64,000 bases of DNA from an uncultured Prevotellaceae bacterium (GCA_900316645.1 ONDP01000011.1:1-64000); one strand, 5' to 3'. Positions 17,197-26,699 are shown, counted from the first letter of the stretch. Made by a program: numbers and translations. Notes: a model not told the origin generated them from the letters alone.

Positions 17197-18175
17197 TCGG
17201 TGCACCCACCAGTGCCGTCACACTGTTGACGGGTAAGGCTCCCTCGAATCCTGGCATCCGCGCTATGAAATTGCAAAGCAATGCCAGAACAGCGCCACAG
17301 AGTGCCGTAGCAGGCATCAAGATGCGATGATCGGACGAGCGGAAAATAGCACGCGCTAAATGAGGAACAGCCAGTCCGATAAACATGATAGGACCACAAT
17401 AGGCTGTGACTATAGCCACCAATATGCCCGACGACAGGATGACCAGCATACGACTTCTGCGTATATTCAGTCCCAAGTTGGCTGCATACTTATCGCCCAA
17501 CAACAATAGGTTCATCGATTTCACCAAGAGAAAACTCAAAGGTATCAATATGGCCATCAAAACTACAAAGAGCACCATCTCGTCGCCACTGACTCGCGAG
17601 AACGAACCCAATCCCCACACCACGAAAGCCTTCACGTCTTCCTCTGGCGACAGAAATTTCAAGACTCCAATGATGGCATTGGCCAAATAACCGATCATCA
17701 CACCAATAATCAACAGGGTAACATTGCCTTTCACCCTTTGTGCTATCCACATAATCAGCAACATCACAGACAGAGCCCCCACAATAGCGGCAACCGACAT
17801 GGCTGCCTCGCCCAGATAGCCTAAACGCGACAGAGCCACACCGCCCAATCTGCCCGACAACAATACGACGAAGGCTACGCCAAGGGCTGAGCCATTCGAT
17901 ATGCCCAATACCGACGGACCTGCCAACGGATTACGGAACACTGTCTGCATCTGCAGTCCGCTTACCGCCAGTCCTGCACCTGCTACTATCGCTGTCAGCA
18001 CCTGTGGCAGACGCGATTTCCAGACGATATTATACCATATCTCATGACTGGTATCACCCACCAAGATACGACAGACATCATCCACTGGTATTTGGACGGA
18101 ACCGATGAGCAAGTTGACAATAGCCAGGGCAGCTATTGCCAATACCAACACCAATATCCGAACAATTTTTTTCAT
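17150..18175 (-). CDS. ABC transporter permease, FecCD/BtuC family
   Basis: Membrane subunit of a cobalamin, heme or siderophore importer. The 341-residue protein has about nine to ten hydrophobic segments and family motifs: SRLPQVLTAIVAGAGLAVSG, QTVFRNPLAGPSVLGISNG (the ATPase-contacting region) and GLAVPHLARAIFRSSDHR. It lies 13 bases downstream of the binding-protein gene. Being next to the cob locus suggests B12 or cobinamide, but the sequence does not prove the substrate. No ATPase gene follows; the next gene is the convergent cbiJD. Confidence 0.88.
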   Translation of the reverse strand: MKKIVRILVLVLAIAALAIVNLLIGSVQIPVDDVCRILVGDTSHEIWYNIVWKSRLPQVLTAIVAGAGLAVSGLQMQTVFRNPLAGPSVLGISNGSALGVAFVVLLSGRLGGVALSRLGYLGEAAMSVAAIVGALSVMLLIMWIAQRVKGNVTLLIIGVMIGYLANAIIGVLKFLSPEEDVKAFVVWGLGSFSRVSGDEMVLFVVLMAILIPLSFLLVKSMNLLLLGDKYAANLGLNIRRSRMLVILSSGILVAIVTAYCGPIMFIGLAVPHLARAIFRSSDHRILMPATALCGAVLALLCNFIARMPGFEGALPVNSVTALVGAPIIASVLFRRRQSIEE

Positions 18176-18188
18176 CAGTAGTTTTTCG

Positions 18189-19298
18189 TTATTTCAGCAG
18201 TTTGTAGAATGTCGGCTGATAGCCTTCCTCCACCAGTTCTGGATGGAAGACGGCGACAAAGTCTTTCAGCAGCACATCTGGCTTTACAGGCGATATCTCA
18301 TAGTAAGGAGTCTTTTTCATGTTGCAATAGATAACCTTGTGCTCCTTAAAAGCCTTGAACAGTTCATTACGAGGTTCCGAGGCCTTCAATGCCTCATAAC
18401 TGAACTCTCCGTCGAAGCTGTTCAAGATGCGCCAATAGTCGGCTTTGGCAGCCAGTTCATACATCTTTTCAAACTCCAAGTTCTCGCCTGCCGTCTCGTC
18501 GTCCTTTATAACGTAGTCGGCACCGGCATCGCGGAATATCTGGGCCAGATAGTTCTTACCACCCACAGCATGCCACGTTCCGTAATGCATCTCACCACTA
18601 GTTACGGTAGGTTGCTCTTTCTTCTCCAAACGCTCAACTTTAAGCTTCAAACTATTATAGCGTTCTTCAATACCTGCAAAGATATCATAAGCCTCTTTTT
18701 CCTTACCGATAAACATACCGACAAACTTAATCCATTCAGCCTGGCCAAGCGGATCGAGTTCCTTGTAGCCTAAATGAGGAATGAGGGTGATTCCCGTTTC
18801 GAGAATAGCGTCATAACCACCACGCTTGAAAGGTGAAATGAAGATAACATCAGGATTGGCTGCCATCACCATTTCGGTATCGAAATTGCCCTCCATACCG
18901 ATCTTCACGATACGACCATCCTTTACCCTTGCTAAAATATCCTTATTAAAGAGGTTTTTCGTTCCCGTCAGTCCCTTCACCACGTCATGGGCATCCAAGA
19001 TGGTGAAGTTGGAGAGTTGGAGAGACGTCATGCAGATGGTGCTCTTGATAGGAACCTGCACCTTTGTATATCCCGAGGGAACATCTGCATCCTCCTGAGC
19101 CACTAAGGCAAAGTGATAGTCTTTTCCGACATCCACCAAACGAATACCAGCACTGTCCTTCACCTGATAACCCGTAGCATAATGGGGAATCACCAAGCTA
19201 TCTGATACTGTATTCCCTGTCACACCGCCTTGTCCCTGTCGGCACGAACTGAACAGCACAACGATACCAACCAAGAACAACATCACTTTCTTTTTCAT
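18189..19298 (-). CDS. ABC transporter substrate-binding lipoprotein (BtuF/FepB-like)
   Basis: The 369-residue protein begins MKKKVMLFLVGIVVLFSSC, a signal peptide with lipobox, so it should be a membrane-tethered periplasmic binding protein. GMEGNFDTEMVMAANPDVIFISP is the class III binding-protein core (periplasmic-binding fold for metal complexes). The ATG at 19298 was chosen because the lipobox follows it directly. It has its own promoter inside the end of menE (19322-19352). Partner permease lies immediately downstream. Substrate by context B12-type corrinoids, otherwise heme or siderophore. Confidence 0.82.
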   Translation of the reverse strand: MKKKVMLFLVGIVVLFSSCRQGQGGVTGNTVSDSLVIPHYATGYQVKDSAGIRLVDVGKDYHFALVAQEDADVPSGYTKVQVPIKSTICMTSLQLSNFTILDAHDVVKGLTGTKNLFNKDILARVKDGRIVKIGMEGNFDTEMVMAANPDVIFISPFKRGGYDAILETGITLIPHLGYKELDPLGQAEWIKFVGMFIGKEKEAYDIFAGIEERYNSLKLKVERLEKKEQPTVTSGEMHYGTWHAVGGKNYLAQIFRDAGADYVIKDDETAGENLEFEKMYELAAKADYWRILNSFDGEFSYEALKASEPRNELFKAFKEHKVIYCNMKKTPYYEISPVKPDVLLKDFVAVFHPELVEEGYQPTFYKLLK

Positions 19299-19321
19299 AA
19301 CTGTTTTTTCTATTTTGCGCT

Positions 19322-19352
19322 CAAAGGTACGAATTATTATTGAATTGTCAAA
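19322..19352 (-). promoter_or_regulatory. Promoter for the ABC binding protein/permease pair
   Basis: On the minus strand TTTG (19349-19352), 19 bases, TACCTTTG (19322-19329): perfect consensus. The -33 box is inside the menE coding region. The leader is under 20 bases, which excludes a riboswitch. Confidence 0.8.
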
Positions 19353-20302
19353 ATACTGCGACAAAGTATTTCCGCCTCAGCTCGGGCTGGTTTACCCGTT
19401 GCCGTCAATGGAATCGTTTCAATATGCAGATACTGGCGGGGCTGCCAATAACGGGGAAGAACCTTCTGACAGACTACCCTTACAGCATCAACATCCAATG
19501 ATGTAGTGAGCAGTACTACCTGTTCGCCGAGTTTCATATCTGGGGCTTTGCTAATCAGGAAAGGTTGACGCAAATGCGGATGCAGCAGTCGCTCCACCTC
19601 TTCTATCTGTATCTTGATACCACCAGAGCAGACTACATTATCTTTGCGTCCGAGAATGCGGAAGTTAAGGCCTGACAGTTCTGCAATATCGTTGGTGACT
19701 AACGGACCGTCATGAACAGCCGGAGCATTAATCACCAAACAGCCCTCTGGATTAAGCGATACATTCACCCCATCAAAAGGTGTGTACCACAAATTGCGCT
19801 CTGGTCCGTTCAGTCGGCGAAGAGCTATATGCGAAAGCGTTTCCGTCATACCATAAGTACTCCAAATGGCATTAGGCATATCCTTCAGGGCTTCTGCCAG
19901 TTCGTTGTTGATGGCCCCACCACCGATAATCAAATGACGAATCTGCCGAAGACGCTCAGGAGCCTGCTGGAGCAGATTCCATACCTGCAGAGGCACCATC
20001 GCTGCAAAGTCTATTGGGCCCTCCCATTCCGGACAGCCCTTCGGTTCGACGGCAATCAATCGAAGACCACAGGTCAAGGCTCTCACCACCATCATCTTAC
20101 CAGCAATATAGTCGAGAGGCATGCAGAGCAAAGCCGTATCGCCCTCCTTCAATCCAAGAAAACTGCAGGTGATGCGAGCCGAAGCCTCCATGCGCCGTTT
20201 CTCTACAAGCAATGGCTTAGGCTTTCCCGTCGACCCACTGGTATGCACCAGCACAGTCTCTGAAGAATTGCTCCACTCCTCAAGGAACTCCGTTAATAAC
20301 AT
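19337..20302 (-). CDS. menE: o-Succinylbenzoate-CoA ligase MenE
   Basis: AMP-forming ligase that activates o-succinylbenzoate in menaquinone synthesis. HTSGSTGKPKPLLV (residues 20-33) is the AMP-binding P-loop, STYGMTETLSHIA the A5 motif, ILGRKDNVVCSGG the hinge, and TATGKPAR the catalytic lysine loop. At 321 residues it is shorter than the 450 or more of enterobacterial MenE but similar to the short Bacteroidota form, so I do not call it truncated. Starts 3 bases after menC. A 7-bp array spans the menC stop and the space just before this start. Confidence 0.87.
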   Translation of the reverse strand: MLLTEFLEEWSNSSETVLVHTSGSTGKPKPLLVEKRRMEASARITCSFLGLKEGDTALLCMPLDYIAGKMMVVRALTCGLRLIAVEPKGCPEWEGPIDFAAMVPLQVWNLLQQAPERLRQIRHLIIGGGAINNELAEALKDMPNAIWSTYGMTETLSHIALRRLNGPERNLWYTPFDGVNVSLNPEGCLVINAPAVHDGPLVTNDIAELSGLNFRILGRKDNVVCSGGIKIQIEEVERLLHPHLRQPFLISKAPDMKLGEQVVLLTTSLDVDAVRVVCQKVLPRYWQPRQYLHIETIPLTATGKPARAEAEILCRSILTIQ

Positions 20303-20304
20303 AT

Positions 20305-20325
20305 TTCAATTCTCAATGATCAATC
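20305..20325. repeat. Degenerate heptamer array at the menC/menE junction
   Basis: TTCAATT, CTCAATG, ATCAATC, covering the menC stop codon (minus strand). Confidence 0.5.
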
Positions 20326-21343
20326 TTTCACCTTGCATTTTCAACGGCATCGGGATATTATCTGTAAAGAGGAGACCTGTGCCTAAGCCTTGTGGCATAC
20401 GGATATTGGGGCCATATATGTCATAGGCCAGCCTGGCAATGGCATAAAGTCCCACATTACTCTCCAGAGCGGATGTAATCCACGAACCGATACCCATGTC
20501 GTTAGCTATTTCTACCCACTCGCGAACACCCATCATGCCACCATGCAACGAAGGTTTGAGTACGATGTAAGCCGGACGGATAATATTCAGCATCTGACGC
20601 TTCTGTTCGGGGTCGTTCACTCCTATCAGTTCCTCGTCGAGGGCGATACGAAGAGGTGATTCTCGGCAGAGCTCCGACATATTTGCCCACTGCTTGGCCT
20701 TGATGGGTTGCTCGATAGAATGCAGGGCATACTGTGACAGCAACTCTAACTTATATAAAGCCTCATCATAGGCAAAGGCGCCATTGGCATCCACACGCAA
20801 CTCAATCTCACGAGGTCCGAAACGCTTGCGTATCTTCTTTAGCAGTTCCAGTTCTGCATCGAAATCGATAGCTCCTATCTTCAGCTTTATGCAATGGAAT
20901 CCCTGTTTCAGTTTTTGCTCTATACGCTGCTCCATCTCGTCATAAGAGCCCATCCACACCAGTCCATTGGTGGGGATAGAGATGGGCTCACCCCCCACCC
21001 TCTCCCTCTGAGAGGGAGCTAAAGACGTTTTCAGACCATCCAGCGCCGTCTCCATACCGAAGAGCATGGAGGGATAGTCGCGCAATGTCTCGAAGAATGC
21101 AGTTATTGCTTCATCACCCTCTTGAATGGCGGCAGCAAATTCTTCACTCTTCACTCTTAACTCTTCACTATAATCAGGAATGTCGTCACAACTAAGTTTG
21201 GGCAATGGCGCACACTCGCCTATCCCTACCCTTTCGCCATCTATCACCTTCACGAGCCATATTCTGCGTTCAGTATATATGCCCCGAGAGGTACCTGCCG
21301 GTTGCTTAAAATGGAGCATCCGCTCCTCAATGTCTATCTTCAT
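20306..21343 (-). CDS. menC: o-Succinylbenzoate synthase MenC
   Basis: Enolase-superfamily dehydratase converting SHCHC to o-succinylbenzoate. Superfamily residues are present: CIKLKIGAI (KxK acid/base lysine), [14 protein letters not shown] and ALDEELIG (three metal ligands), and VLKPSLHGG (second lysine). Length 345. Two repeat-derived inserts lie in the N-terminal capping domain: residues about 57-67 (heptamers) and 109-119 (GC-rich palindrome). The start overlaps the menB stop by 4 bases. Confidence 0.92.
   Translation of the reverse strand: MKIDIEERMLHFKQPAGTSRGIYTERRIWLVKVIDGERVGIGECAPLPKLSCDDIPDYSEELRVKSEEFAAAIQEGDEAITAFFETLRDYPSMLFGMETALDGLKTSLAPSQRERVGGEPISIPTNGLVWMGSYDEMEQRIEQKLKQGFHCIKLKIGAIDFDAELELLKKIRKRFGPREIELRVDANGAFAYDEALYKLELLSQYALHSIEQPIKAKQWANMSELCRESPLRIALDEELIGVNDPEQKRQMLNIIRPAYIVLKPSLHGGMMGVREWVEIANDMGIGSWITSALESNVGLYAIARLAYDIYGPNIRMPQGLGTGLLFTDNIPMPLKMQGERLIIEN
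20987..21019. repeat. GC-rich palindromic element in menC
   Basis: CTCACCCCCC, then CTCCCTCT-G-AGAGGGAG. Translated on the minus strand as [12 protein letters not shown], in frame. Confidence 0.8.
21141..21175. repeat. Heptamer array in menC
   Basis: TCTTCAC, TCTTCAC, TCTTAAC, TCTTCAC, TATAATC; read on the minus strand as [12 protein letters not shown]. Confidence 0.85.
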
Positions 21344-22161
21344 GGAATCTTCGGATATTGTTCGAAATCGGGCTTACGCTTTTCCAAGAAAGCTTTACCA
21401 CCCTCCTGAGCCTCGTCCAGGAAATAGTAGAGCATGGTAGCATCACCAGCCAACTGCTGAATACCTGCCTGTCCGTCAAGTTCTGCATTGAGCCCGGCTT
21501 TAATCATGCGCAGGGCAATCGGTGAACGCTCTATCATCTCCTCAGCCCATGCCACACACTCATCCTCCAACTGTTCAAAAGGCACTACTTTGTTTACCAT
21601 TCCCATCACTTCGGCTTCCTTAGCGGAATACTGTCGGCAGAGGAACCATATCTCACGCGCCTTCTTTTGGCCTACAATACGAGCTAAATAACTACTACCA
21701 AAGCCTGCATCAAACGACCCAACCTTTGGTCCTGTCTGTCCGAAAATGGCATTCTCCGACGCAATAGTAAGATCGCACACCAGATGCAACACATGACCAC
21801 CACCTATGGCATAGCCATTCACCATCGCTATCACAGGTTTGGGCAGTCGGCGAATCTGCATCTGAACGTCAAGTACACTCAAACGGGGCACACCTTCCTC
21901 GTCCACATAGCCTCCACGTCCTTTCACATGCATGTCACCTCCCGAGCAGAACGCCTTGTCGCCAGCACCCGTCAGCAATACCACCCGGATGTTTTGCATC
22001 TCACGGCACAGAGCAAAAGCCTGACTCAGTTCCAATGTTGTCTTTGGTGTAAACGCATTACGATAACGCGGACGATTAATGGTAATCTTTGCAATACCAT
22101 GATACTCTTCGAAGAGGATTTCTTCGAACTTCTTAATCTCTTTCCATTCTCTTTGTACCAT
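21340..22161 (-). CDS. menB: 1,4-Dihydroxy-2-naphthoyl-CoA synthase MenB
   Basis: Crotonase-fold enzyme closing the second naphthoquinone ring. From the ATG at 22161 it is 273 residues: [40 protein letters not shown] (oxyanion hole) and [20 protein letters not shown] are MenB-specific. That start was preferred because the upstream in-frame ATG lies inside the promoter. First gene of menB-menC-menE; menF and menD, usually upstream in this group, are absent here. Transcribed from a duplicated promoter region. Confidence 0.93.
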   Translation of the reverse strand: MVQREWKEIKKFEEILFEEYHGIAKITINRPRYRNAFTPKTTLELSQAFALCREMQNIRVVLLTGAGDKAFCSGGDMHVKGRGGYVDEEGVPRLSVLDVQMQIRRLPKPVIAMVNGYAIGGGHVLHLVCDLTIASENAIFGQTGPKVGSFDAGFGSSYLARIVGQKKAREIWFLCRQYSAKEAEVMGMVNKVVPFEQLEDECVAWAEEMIERSPIALRMIKAGLNAELDGQAGIQQLAGDATMLYYFLDEAQEGGKAFLEKRKPDFEQYPKIP

Positions 22162-22187
22162 ATTATTTCTTGTTTTGTTTTTGATTA

Positions 22188-22218
22188 CAAAGATACGAAT
22201 AAGTGAGAACAATACAAA
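22188..22218 (-). promoter_or_regulatory. menB promoter, proximal copy
   Basis: Minus strand TTTG (22215-22218), 19 bases, TATCTTTG (22188-22195). Perfect consensus. Confidence 0.8.
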
Positions 22219-22390
22219 ATAAAAGCCATTTTATTTTTATTGTCGAACGAAAGTATCTTCGACCGCCAGGCCAAAGATACGAATAAGACCGCCAGGCCAA
22301 AGATACGAATAAGTGAGAACAATACAAAATAAAAGCCATTTTATTTTTATTGTCGAACGAAAGTATCTTCGACCGCCTGGTCTAAGATAC
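22188..22390. repeat. Tandemly duplicated menB promoter region with hairpins
   Basis: About 85 bp starting CAAAGATACGAATAAG at 22188 is repeated almost exactly from 22298 (period 110), with a third -7 box in a 26-bp partial copy at 22272-22279. Each large copy ends in an inverted repeat: GTATCTT at 22253 with AAGATAC ending 22280, and a nearly perfect GTATCTT-c-GACC / GGTC-t-AAGATAC at 22363-22390. The distal copy carries a complete second promoter (22298-22328, 19-base spacer). Confidence 0.9.
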
Positions 22391-22445
22391 AACAATATCA
22401 TGACACTTCAAAGAATATTGAAAAAACGTTCGTTAAGCCGGATAA

Positions 22446-22477
22446 TGAAAAACCGCAGATCACAAAGACCTGCGGTT
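22446..22477 (-). terminator. Intrinsic terminator of the 22509-22868 gene
   Basis: AACCGCAG (22451-22458) pairs with CTGCGGTT (22470-22477); on the minus strand the hairpin is followed by a T run. Confidence 0.8.
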
Positions 22478-22508
22478 CTCTAGGATTTTTTAATCGTTTC
22501 TAATAAAT

Positions 22509-22868
22509 TTACTTCAGACCACGATTTACCATCGTGACGTTGAGCAGCATAACGTACTTACGATACTGATCTCGGTTCAAAATGTAGTTCATGAAGCCCA
22601 GATCCTTCTTAATGGCTGCATCAACACGAGCATCACGCTCTTCTTTACCATACTGTGTGGCAAACATCATCTCAGAACAGAAGGTCTTGTGAATCTCAGC
22701 CACAGCCTCAACCTGGTCGTCTGCCAAACCCAGAGCCTTACTCAGCTGATTTATATTTACGCTCAGATTGTAGGCTTCTGCAGTGTTAACACTGTTCATG
22801 TTCTCGTTCTCAGCAAATGTGAGCGTCATGCTCAACATAGCTACTACGGTTAAAAACAATCTTTTCAT
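22509..22868 (-). CDS. Small secreted protein of unknown function
   Basis: The 119-residue protein has a signal peptide (MKRLFLTVVAMLSMTLTFAEN) and a helical, charged mature part ending NRDQYRKYVMLLNVTMVNRGL. I recall similar short exported proteins in Prevotella and Bacteroides but no function. The NRDQY block faintly recalls the LTxxQ motif of Spy/CpxP-type periplasmic proteins; this is weak. It is monocistronic: own promoter (22991-23022), a leader of about 115 bases and its own terminator. Confidence 0.7.
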   Translation of the reverse strand: MKRLFLTVVAMLSMTLTFAENENMNSVNTAEAYNLSVNINQLSKALGLADDQVEAVAEIHKTFCSEMMFATQYGKEERDARVDAAIKKDLGFMNYILNRDQYRKYVMLLNVTMVNRGLK

Positions 22869-22990
22869 TTTCGTTACCCTTTCTTTTTTTTAATTATACA
22901 TTTGCGCCCCTCTTTTTTCACTCATATACCTTATTTATTATATAAGGGGCTCGTTATCCTTAGTCGCTCAGTTTTATCTGATTGACGATG

Positions 22991-23022
22991 CAAAGGTAGG
23001 ACATTTTTCGATACACACCAAA
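22991..23022 (-). promoter_or_regulatory. Promoter of the small secreted protein
   Basis: Minus strand TTTG (23019-23022), 20 bases, TACCTTTG (22991-22998). Confidence 0.75.
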
Positions 23023-23125
23023 CTTTTTTATTTGCTGTGTGCGCAAACAGTGCCTTTTCTTGACCTCAGTCAAAGAATTACGGTTTTATTGATTTTCTTG
23101 ATTTTTCGCATTAATCAGGTTTATT

Positions 23126-23157
23126 TTTGCCTATTTCAAAATAAATTCGTAACTTCG
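23126..23157 (+). promoter_or_regulatory. Promoter of the FKBP gene
   Basis: TTTG (23126-23129), 20 bases, TAACTTCG (23150-23157, one mismatch). Confidence 0.65.
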
Positions 23158-23184
23158 CACCCAAATTATATATTAAGGTAGACT

Positions 23185-23751
23185 ATGAGTAATAATACGA
23201 ATAAATACATTGCCGTGAGCTATCGTCTCTACGTGGACAGTGAGGACGGCAAAGAATTGCTGGAAGAGGCCACCGCAGAGAAGCCTTTCCATTTCATTAC
23301 AGGTTTTGGTATCGCACTTGATGCCTTCGAAAGTAAGCTGCTGGCTAAGCAGAAGGGCGACGACTTCAGTTTTGCACTGGAGAAAGAGGACGCCTATGGT
23401 GATTATCAGGAGAAACTTGTAACTGATGTCAGTCGCGAGATTTTCACTATCAATGGTAAGTTTGACTCGGAAAACATCTATCCAGAAGCCATTGTCCCCC
23501 TGCAGAATGAAGATGGCCAGCGCTTCTACGGCAAAATTGTAGAAGTAGGTGAACAGACTGTGAAAGTGGATCTGAATCACCCATTGGCAGGTGAGACGTT
23601 GCACTTTGAAGGTAAAGTGTTGGAGAATCGTGATGCCACGAATGAGGAGATTCAGAGTTTGATATCTCACATGAGTGGTGGCTGTGGCGGTTGTGGCGGC
23701 AACTGCGGCAGCTGTGACAGCGATTGTGGCAGTTGCGGAGGATGCAAATGA
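23185..23751 (+). CDS. slyD: FKBP-type peptidyl-prolyl isomerase, SlyD-like
   Basis: Prolyl isomerase/chaperone. Residues 1 to about 70 and 120-150 form the FKBP domain (VSYRLYVDSEDGKELLEE, FHFITGFGIALDAFE) with an insert-in-flap domain between, as in SlyD. The C-terminus is rich in Cys and Gly (GGCGGCGGNCGSCDSDCG), probably binding Ni or Zn like the tail of SlyD, but with cysteines instead of histidines. The aroC gene follows after 28 bases that consist of a degenerate 7-bp array. Confidence 0.9.
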   Translation: MSNNTNKYIAVSYRLYVDSEDGKELLEEATAEKPFHFITGFGIALDAFESKLLAKQKGDDFSFALEKEDAYGDYQEKLVTDVSREIFTINGKFDSENIYPEAIVPLQNEDGQRFYGKIVEVGEQTVKVDLNHPLAGETLHFEGKVLENRDATNEEIQSLISHMSGGCGGCGGNCGSCDSDCGSCGGCK

Positions 23752-23783
23752 GCGTTGAGTGGTAAGAGTTGAAAGTGAGATGA
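23749..23783. repeat. Degenerate heptamer array between slyD and aroC
   Basis: TGAGCGT, TGAGTGG, TAAGAGT, TGAAAGT, GAGATGA. It starts with the slyD stop codon and ends on the aroC start. Confidence 0.55.
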
Positions 23784-24856
23784 GTAATACATTTGGCAAC
23801 ATATTTACGCTGACGACATTCGGAGAGAGTCATGGCGAAGCAATTGGCGGCGTCATCGACGGAATGCCTGTTGGTATCAGTATCGACCTGGACTTTATTC
23901 AGAGCGAACTGAATCGCCGTCGCCCAGGGCAGAGCACTATCACCACCAGTCGCCAGGAAGGTGACCAGGTGGAACTGCTGAGCGGTGTTTTCGAAGGTAA
24001 GAGTACAGGATGCCCCATTGGTTTTATCGTGCGTAATACCAACCAGCACTCGCAAGACTATGAAAATATGCGCCAGTTGTATCGTCCATCACATGCCGAC
24101 TACACCTATGCCCAGAAATATGGACACAGGGATTATAGGGGTGGTGGGCGCTCGTCAGCCCGTATCACTATTAGCCGTGTTGTGGCTGGCGCCTTGGCAA
24201 AACTGGCTCTCCGACAGATGGGCATCCGCATTCAAGCCTATACGTCTCAAGTGGGCGAGATAAAATTGGATAAGGACTACCGCAATTATGACCTCTCGCT
24301 AACTGAAACAAATATTGTACGCTGTCCTGATCCCATGAAAGCTGCTGAAATGATTCAACTGATATCACAGGTGAAAGCCGAGGGTGACACTATTGGCGGC
24401 ACTATCACTTGCGTCATCAAGGGCTGTCCTCCAGGACTTGGCGAACCGGAATTCGGAAAGTTGCACGCTGCCCTTGGTTCTGCTATGCTGAGCATCAATG
24501 CTGTTAAAGGCTTTGAATATGGCGACGGATTCGACTGCGTGACAGCTCGCGGTTCACAGCAAAACGATGTGTTCGTCAACCGTAACGGCCAGATTTCGAC
24601 AGTAACGAATCACAGCGGCGGTATACAGGGAGGTATCAGCAATGGCGAGGATATTTATTTCCGCGTGGCTTTCAAGCCTGTGGCTACCCTACTCCGCGAA
24701 CAAGACACGATTGACATTTACGGAAATGCAACCAAACTGACTGCAAAGGGACGTCACGATCCATGCGTCTTGCCTCGTGCTGTACCTGTTGTTGAATCTA
24801 TGGCAGCAATGACTATTTTAGACCACTATTTGCTCCATAAGAGTGTAAAACTTTGA
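23780..24856 (+). CDS. aroC: Chorismate synthase AroC
   Basis: Converts EPSP to chorismate using reduced FMN; last step of the shikimate pathway. The 358-residue protein has the three family signatures: [16 protein letters not shown] near the start, the [10 protein letters not shown] segment around residue 130, and [16 protein letters not shown] near the end. The ATG at 23780 gives the standard MSNTFGN start. Probably co-transcribed with slyD. Confidence 0.96.
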   Translation: MSNTFGNIFTLTTFGESHGEAIGGVIDGMPVGISIDLDFIQSELNRRRPGQSTITTSRQEGDQVELLSGVFEGKSTGCPIGFIVRNTNQHSQDYENMRQLYRPSHADYTYAQKYGHRDYRGGGRSSARITISRVVAGALAKLALRQMGIRIQAYTSQVGEIKLDKDYRNYDLSLTETNIVRCPDPMKAAEMIQLISQVKAEGDTIGGTITCVIKGCPPGLGEPEFGKLHAALGSAMLSINAVKGFEYGDGFDCVTARGSQQNDVFVNRNGQISTVTNHSGGIQGGISNGEDIYFRVAFKPVATLLREQDTIDIYGNATKLTAKGRHDPCVLPRAVPVVESMAAMTILDHYLLHKSVKL

Positions 24857-24893
24857 TTTTTTGTATTAAAATACTAAAAAAAACGACAAATCT

Positions 24894-24924
24894 TTTGCAG
24901 TTTAAAAATATTGTACTATCTTTG
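24894..24924 (+). promoter_or_regulatory. Orphan promoter downstream of aroC
   Basis: TTTG (24894-24897), 19 bases, TATCTTTG (24917-24924). Perfect consensus, but no plus-strand ORF follows. Confidence 0.75.
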
Positions 24925-24929
24925 CAGTG

Positions 24930-25028
24930 CTATTGCAGGGTTTGTGAAAATCCCAATATGCTTTAGTTAAGTCTAGTTTAGTTTTTGTGTTGGTTGAGAG
25001 CAGTCACTTGACTGCTCTCAAATTTTTT
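24930..25028 (+). ncRNA. Candidate small RNA of about 95-100 nt
   Basis: Predicted from a perfect promoter just upstream and a strong intrinsic terminator at its end (24995-25028). No start codon in the interval opens a reading frame of more than a few codons. A further short stem, GGG/CCC, may form at 24938-24954. Expression is not shown; the alternative is a chance promoter before the aroC terminator. Confidence 0.4.
24995..25028 (+). terminator. Strong intrinsic terminator
   Basis: TGAGAGCAGTC - 4-base loop - GACTGCTCTCA, then AATTTTTT on the plus strand. It ends over the pyrD stop codon of the opposite strand; there is no T run on the minus side. Confidence 0.88.
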
Positions 25029-25935
25029 AATCCAAACACCCAATTATTTCGGCTACAGAACGGCATCCATGCTGGTCAAGCCAATCGTTGATTCCATCGC
25101 GAACCTTGATAGTCACGGCTGGGTCGATGAAGTTGGCTGTACCTATCTCAATAGCTGTCGCTCCAGCCATCATGAACTCGATAGCATCACGGGCATTCAT
25201 GATACCGCCCAACCCTACTACAGGAATCTTGACAGCCTTTGCTACCTGCCATACCATGCGAAGAGCTACAGGTTTTACGGCAGGACCGCTCAGTCCGCCC
25301 GTATTAATGCTCAACACGGTGCGACGCTTCTCAATATCGATAGCCATTCCCATCAACGTATTAATCAACGAGACGCTATCGGCACCCTGAGCCTCACAGG
25401 CTCTGGCTATATCAGCAATATTGGTCACATTGGGCGAAAGTTTCACGATCAGCGTCTTGTGATAACGCTCTCGAACGGCTTTCACCACACTCTCTGCACC
25501 GGCACAGGTGACACCAAAGGCCATACCTCCATCCTTCACATTGGGGCAGGAAATATTCAGTTCTATAGCAGGAATATTCTCCAAGGCATCGATACGGGCT
25601 GCACACTCTGCATAATCTTCTGGTGAAGAACCACTGACATTGACTATCATATTGGTGTCGATATCCTTAATCTGGGGATAGATATGCTCACAAAAATAAT
25701 CAACACCCTTATTCTGCAATCCCACACAATTCAGCATACCTGATGGAGTTTCTGCCATACGGGGATAATCGTTACCCTCACGGGGCTTCAGGGTAGTACC
25801 CTTCACGATGATACCTCCCAAACCATCGAGAGGAATGAAATCAGCAAACTCCAGTCCATATCCAAAGGTTCCTGATGCCGTCATCACTGGGTTCTTCAGT
25901 GACAGACGACCTATTTTTACGCTTAAATCTGCCAT
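25027..25935 (-). CDS. pyrD: Dihydroorotate dehydrogenase B, catalytic subunit PyrD
   Basis: FMN enzyme of pyrimidine synthesis, NAD-linked class 1B, which works with PyrK. The 302-residue protein has [26 protein letters not shown] (catalytic cysteine), [10 protein letters not shown] and the phosphate-binding [14 protein letters not shown]. It overlaps the upstream pyrK by 13 bases. Confidence 0.95.
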   Translation of the reverse strand: MADLSVKIGRLSLKNPVMTASGTFGYGLEFADFIPLDGLGGIIVKGTTLKPREGNDYPRMAETPSGMLNCVGLQNKGVDYFCEHIYPQIKDIDTNMIVNVSGSSPEDYAECAARIDALENIPAIELNISCPNVKDGGMAFGVTCAGAESVVKAVRERYHKTLIVKLSPNVTNIADIARACEAQGADSVSLINTLMGMAIDIEKRRTVLSINTGGLSGPAVKPVALRMVWQVAKAVKIPVVGLGGIMNARDAIEFMMAGATAIEIGTANFIDPAVTIKVRDGINDWLDQHGCRSVAEIIGCLD

Positions 25936-26699
25936 AACAACTGATTTACGTTAAACACCGGTCCTTCCTTGCACACACACAGGTTACCTTTGGTGGTTTT
26001 CTCAACACAACACAAACAGGCACCCAGGCCACAGGCCATCATATTCTCCAAAGACACTTCACATTCTACGCCAGACTGCTGGGCAAAGCGGGCAACAGCC
26101 ACCATCATAGGTTTAGGACCACATGTGGCAATGCGGTCAAAACGCTCATTCTGCAAGATAGAGTGATTAGTCACAAAACCCTTCTGGCCCTCAGAACCGT
26201 CCTCAGTAGTAATAAACACCCTGCCATATTGGCGGAACAGGTCGAGTTCCAATAAATCGGACTTAGTACGAGCTCCCAAAAGGAATGTAGGCTCAATACC
26301 CAGTTTCTTCAATTCTGCGCCCATATAAAGTAATGGCGCAACTCCTACGCCACCACCGACGAGAAGAAATTTAGAATTAGGGGCGCTAGGCATCGTAAAA
26401 CCATTGCCTAGAGGGAGCACACAGTTAAGGGTATCACCTGACAGCAACTTACCCAACTGGCGAGTACCATTACCCACCATAGCCACTAACAACCAAAGCT
26501 CATTGGCCTCCTTATCCACGAAATTAATGGAAATAGGACGACGCAGGAACGTAGAGTCCGCACAATCTACCCGAACCTCAACAAACTGTCCTGGCAGCAT
26601 ATCCGGAAGCGGTTTATTATCAGTCAAACGCAATAAAACATGCTTAGGACTGATTCTTGAAACCTCTTTTACGTTCAAATCAAGGATATATTTCTTCAT
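25923..26699 (-). CDS. pyrK: Dihydroorotate dehydrogenase B, electron transfer subunit PyrK
   Basis: Carries FAD and a [2Fe-2S] cluster and passes electrons from PyrD to NAD. The 258-residue protein has the FAD motif [10 protein letters not shown], the NAD-binding [14 protein letters not shown], and a C-terminal cysteine cluster ([12 protein letters not shown] ... CVCKEGPVF). First gene of pyrK-pyrD; a -7-like TATTTTTG lies at 26728-26735 on the minus strand. Confidence 0.93.
   Translation of the reverse strand: MKKYILDLNVKEVSRISPKHVLLRLTDNKPLPDMLPGQFVEVRVDCADSTFLRRPISINFVDKEANELWLLVAMVGNGTRQLGKLLSGDTLNCVLPLGNGFTMPSAPNSKFLLVGGGVGVAPLLYMGAELKKLGIEPTFLLGARTKSDLLELDLFRQYGRVFITTEDGSEGQKGFVTNHSILQNERFDRIATCGPKPMMVAVARFAQQSGVECEVSLENMMACGLGACLCCVEKTTKGNLCVCKEGPVFNVNQLLWQI

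Larger units (their letters stand above)
22869..23184. other. Divergent regulatory region with a long leader
   Basis: Holds the promoter and leader of the small secreted protein (minus) and the FKBP promoter (plus). The minus leader (about 22985-22869) can pair GCCCCT (22906-22911) with AGGGGC (22945-22950) around an AT-rich loop, the only long structured leader seen here besides the small-RNA candidates. Confidence 0.5.

Noticed and set aside
19337..20302. menE as a truncated pseudogene
   Set aside because: All AMP-ligase motifs are present and short MenE proteins are usual in this group.
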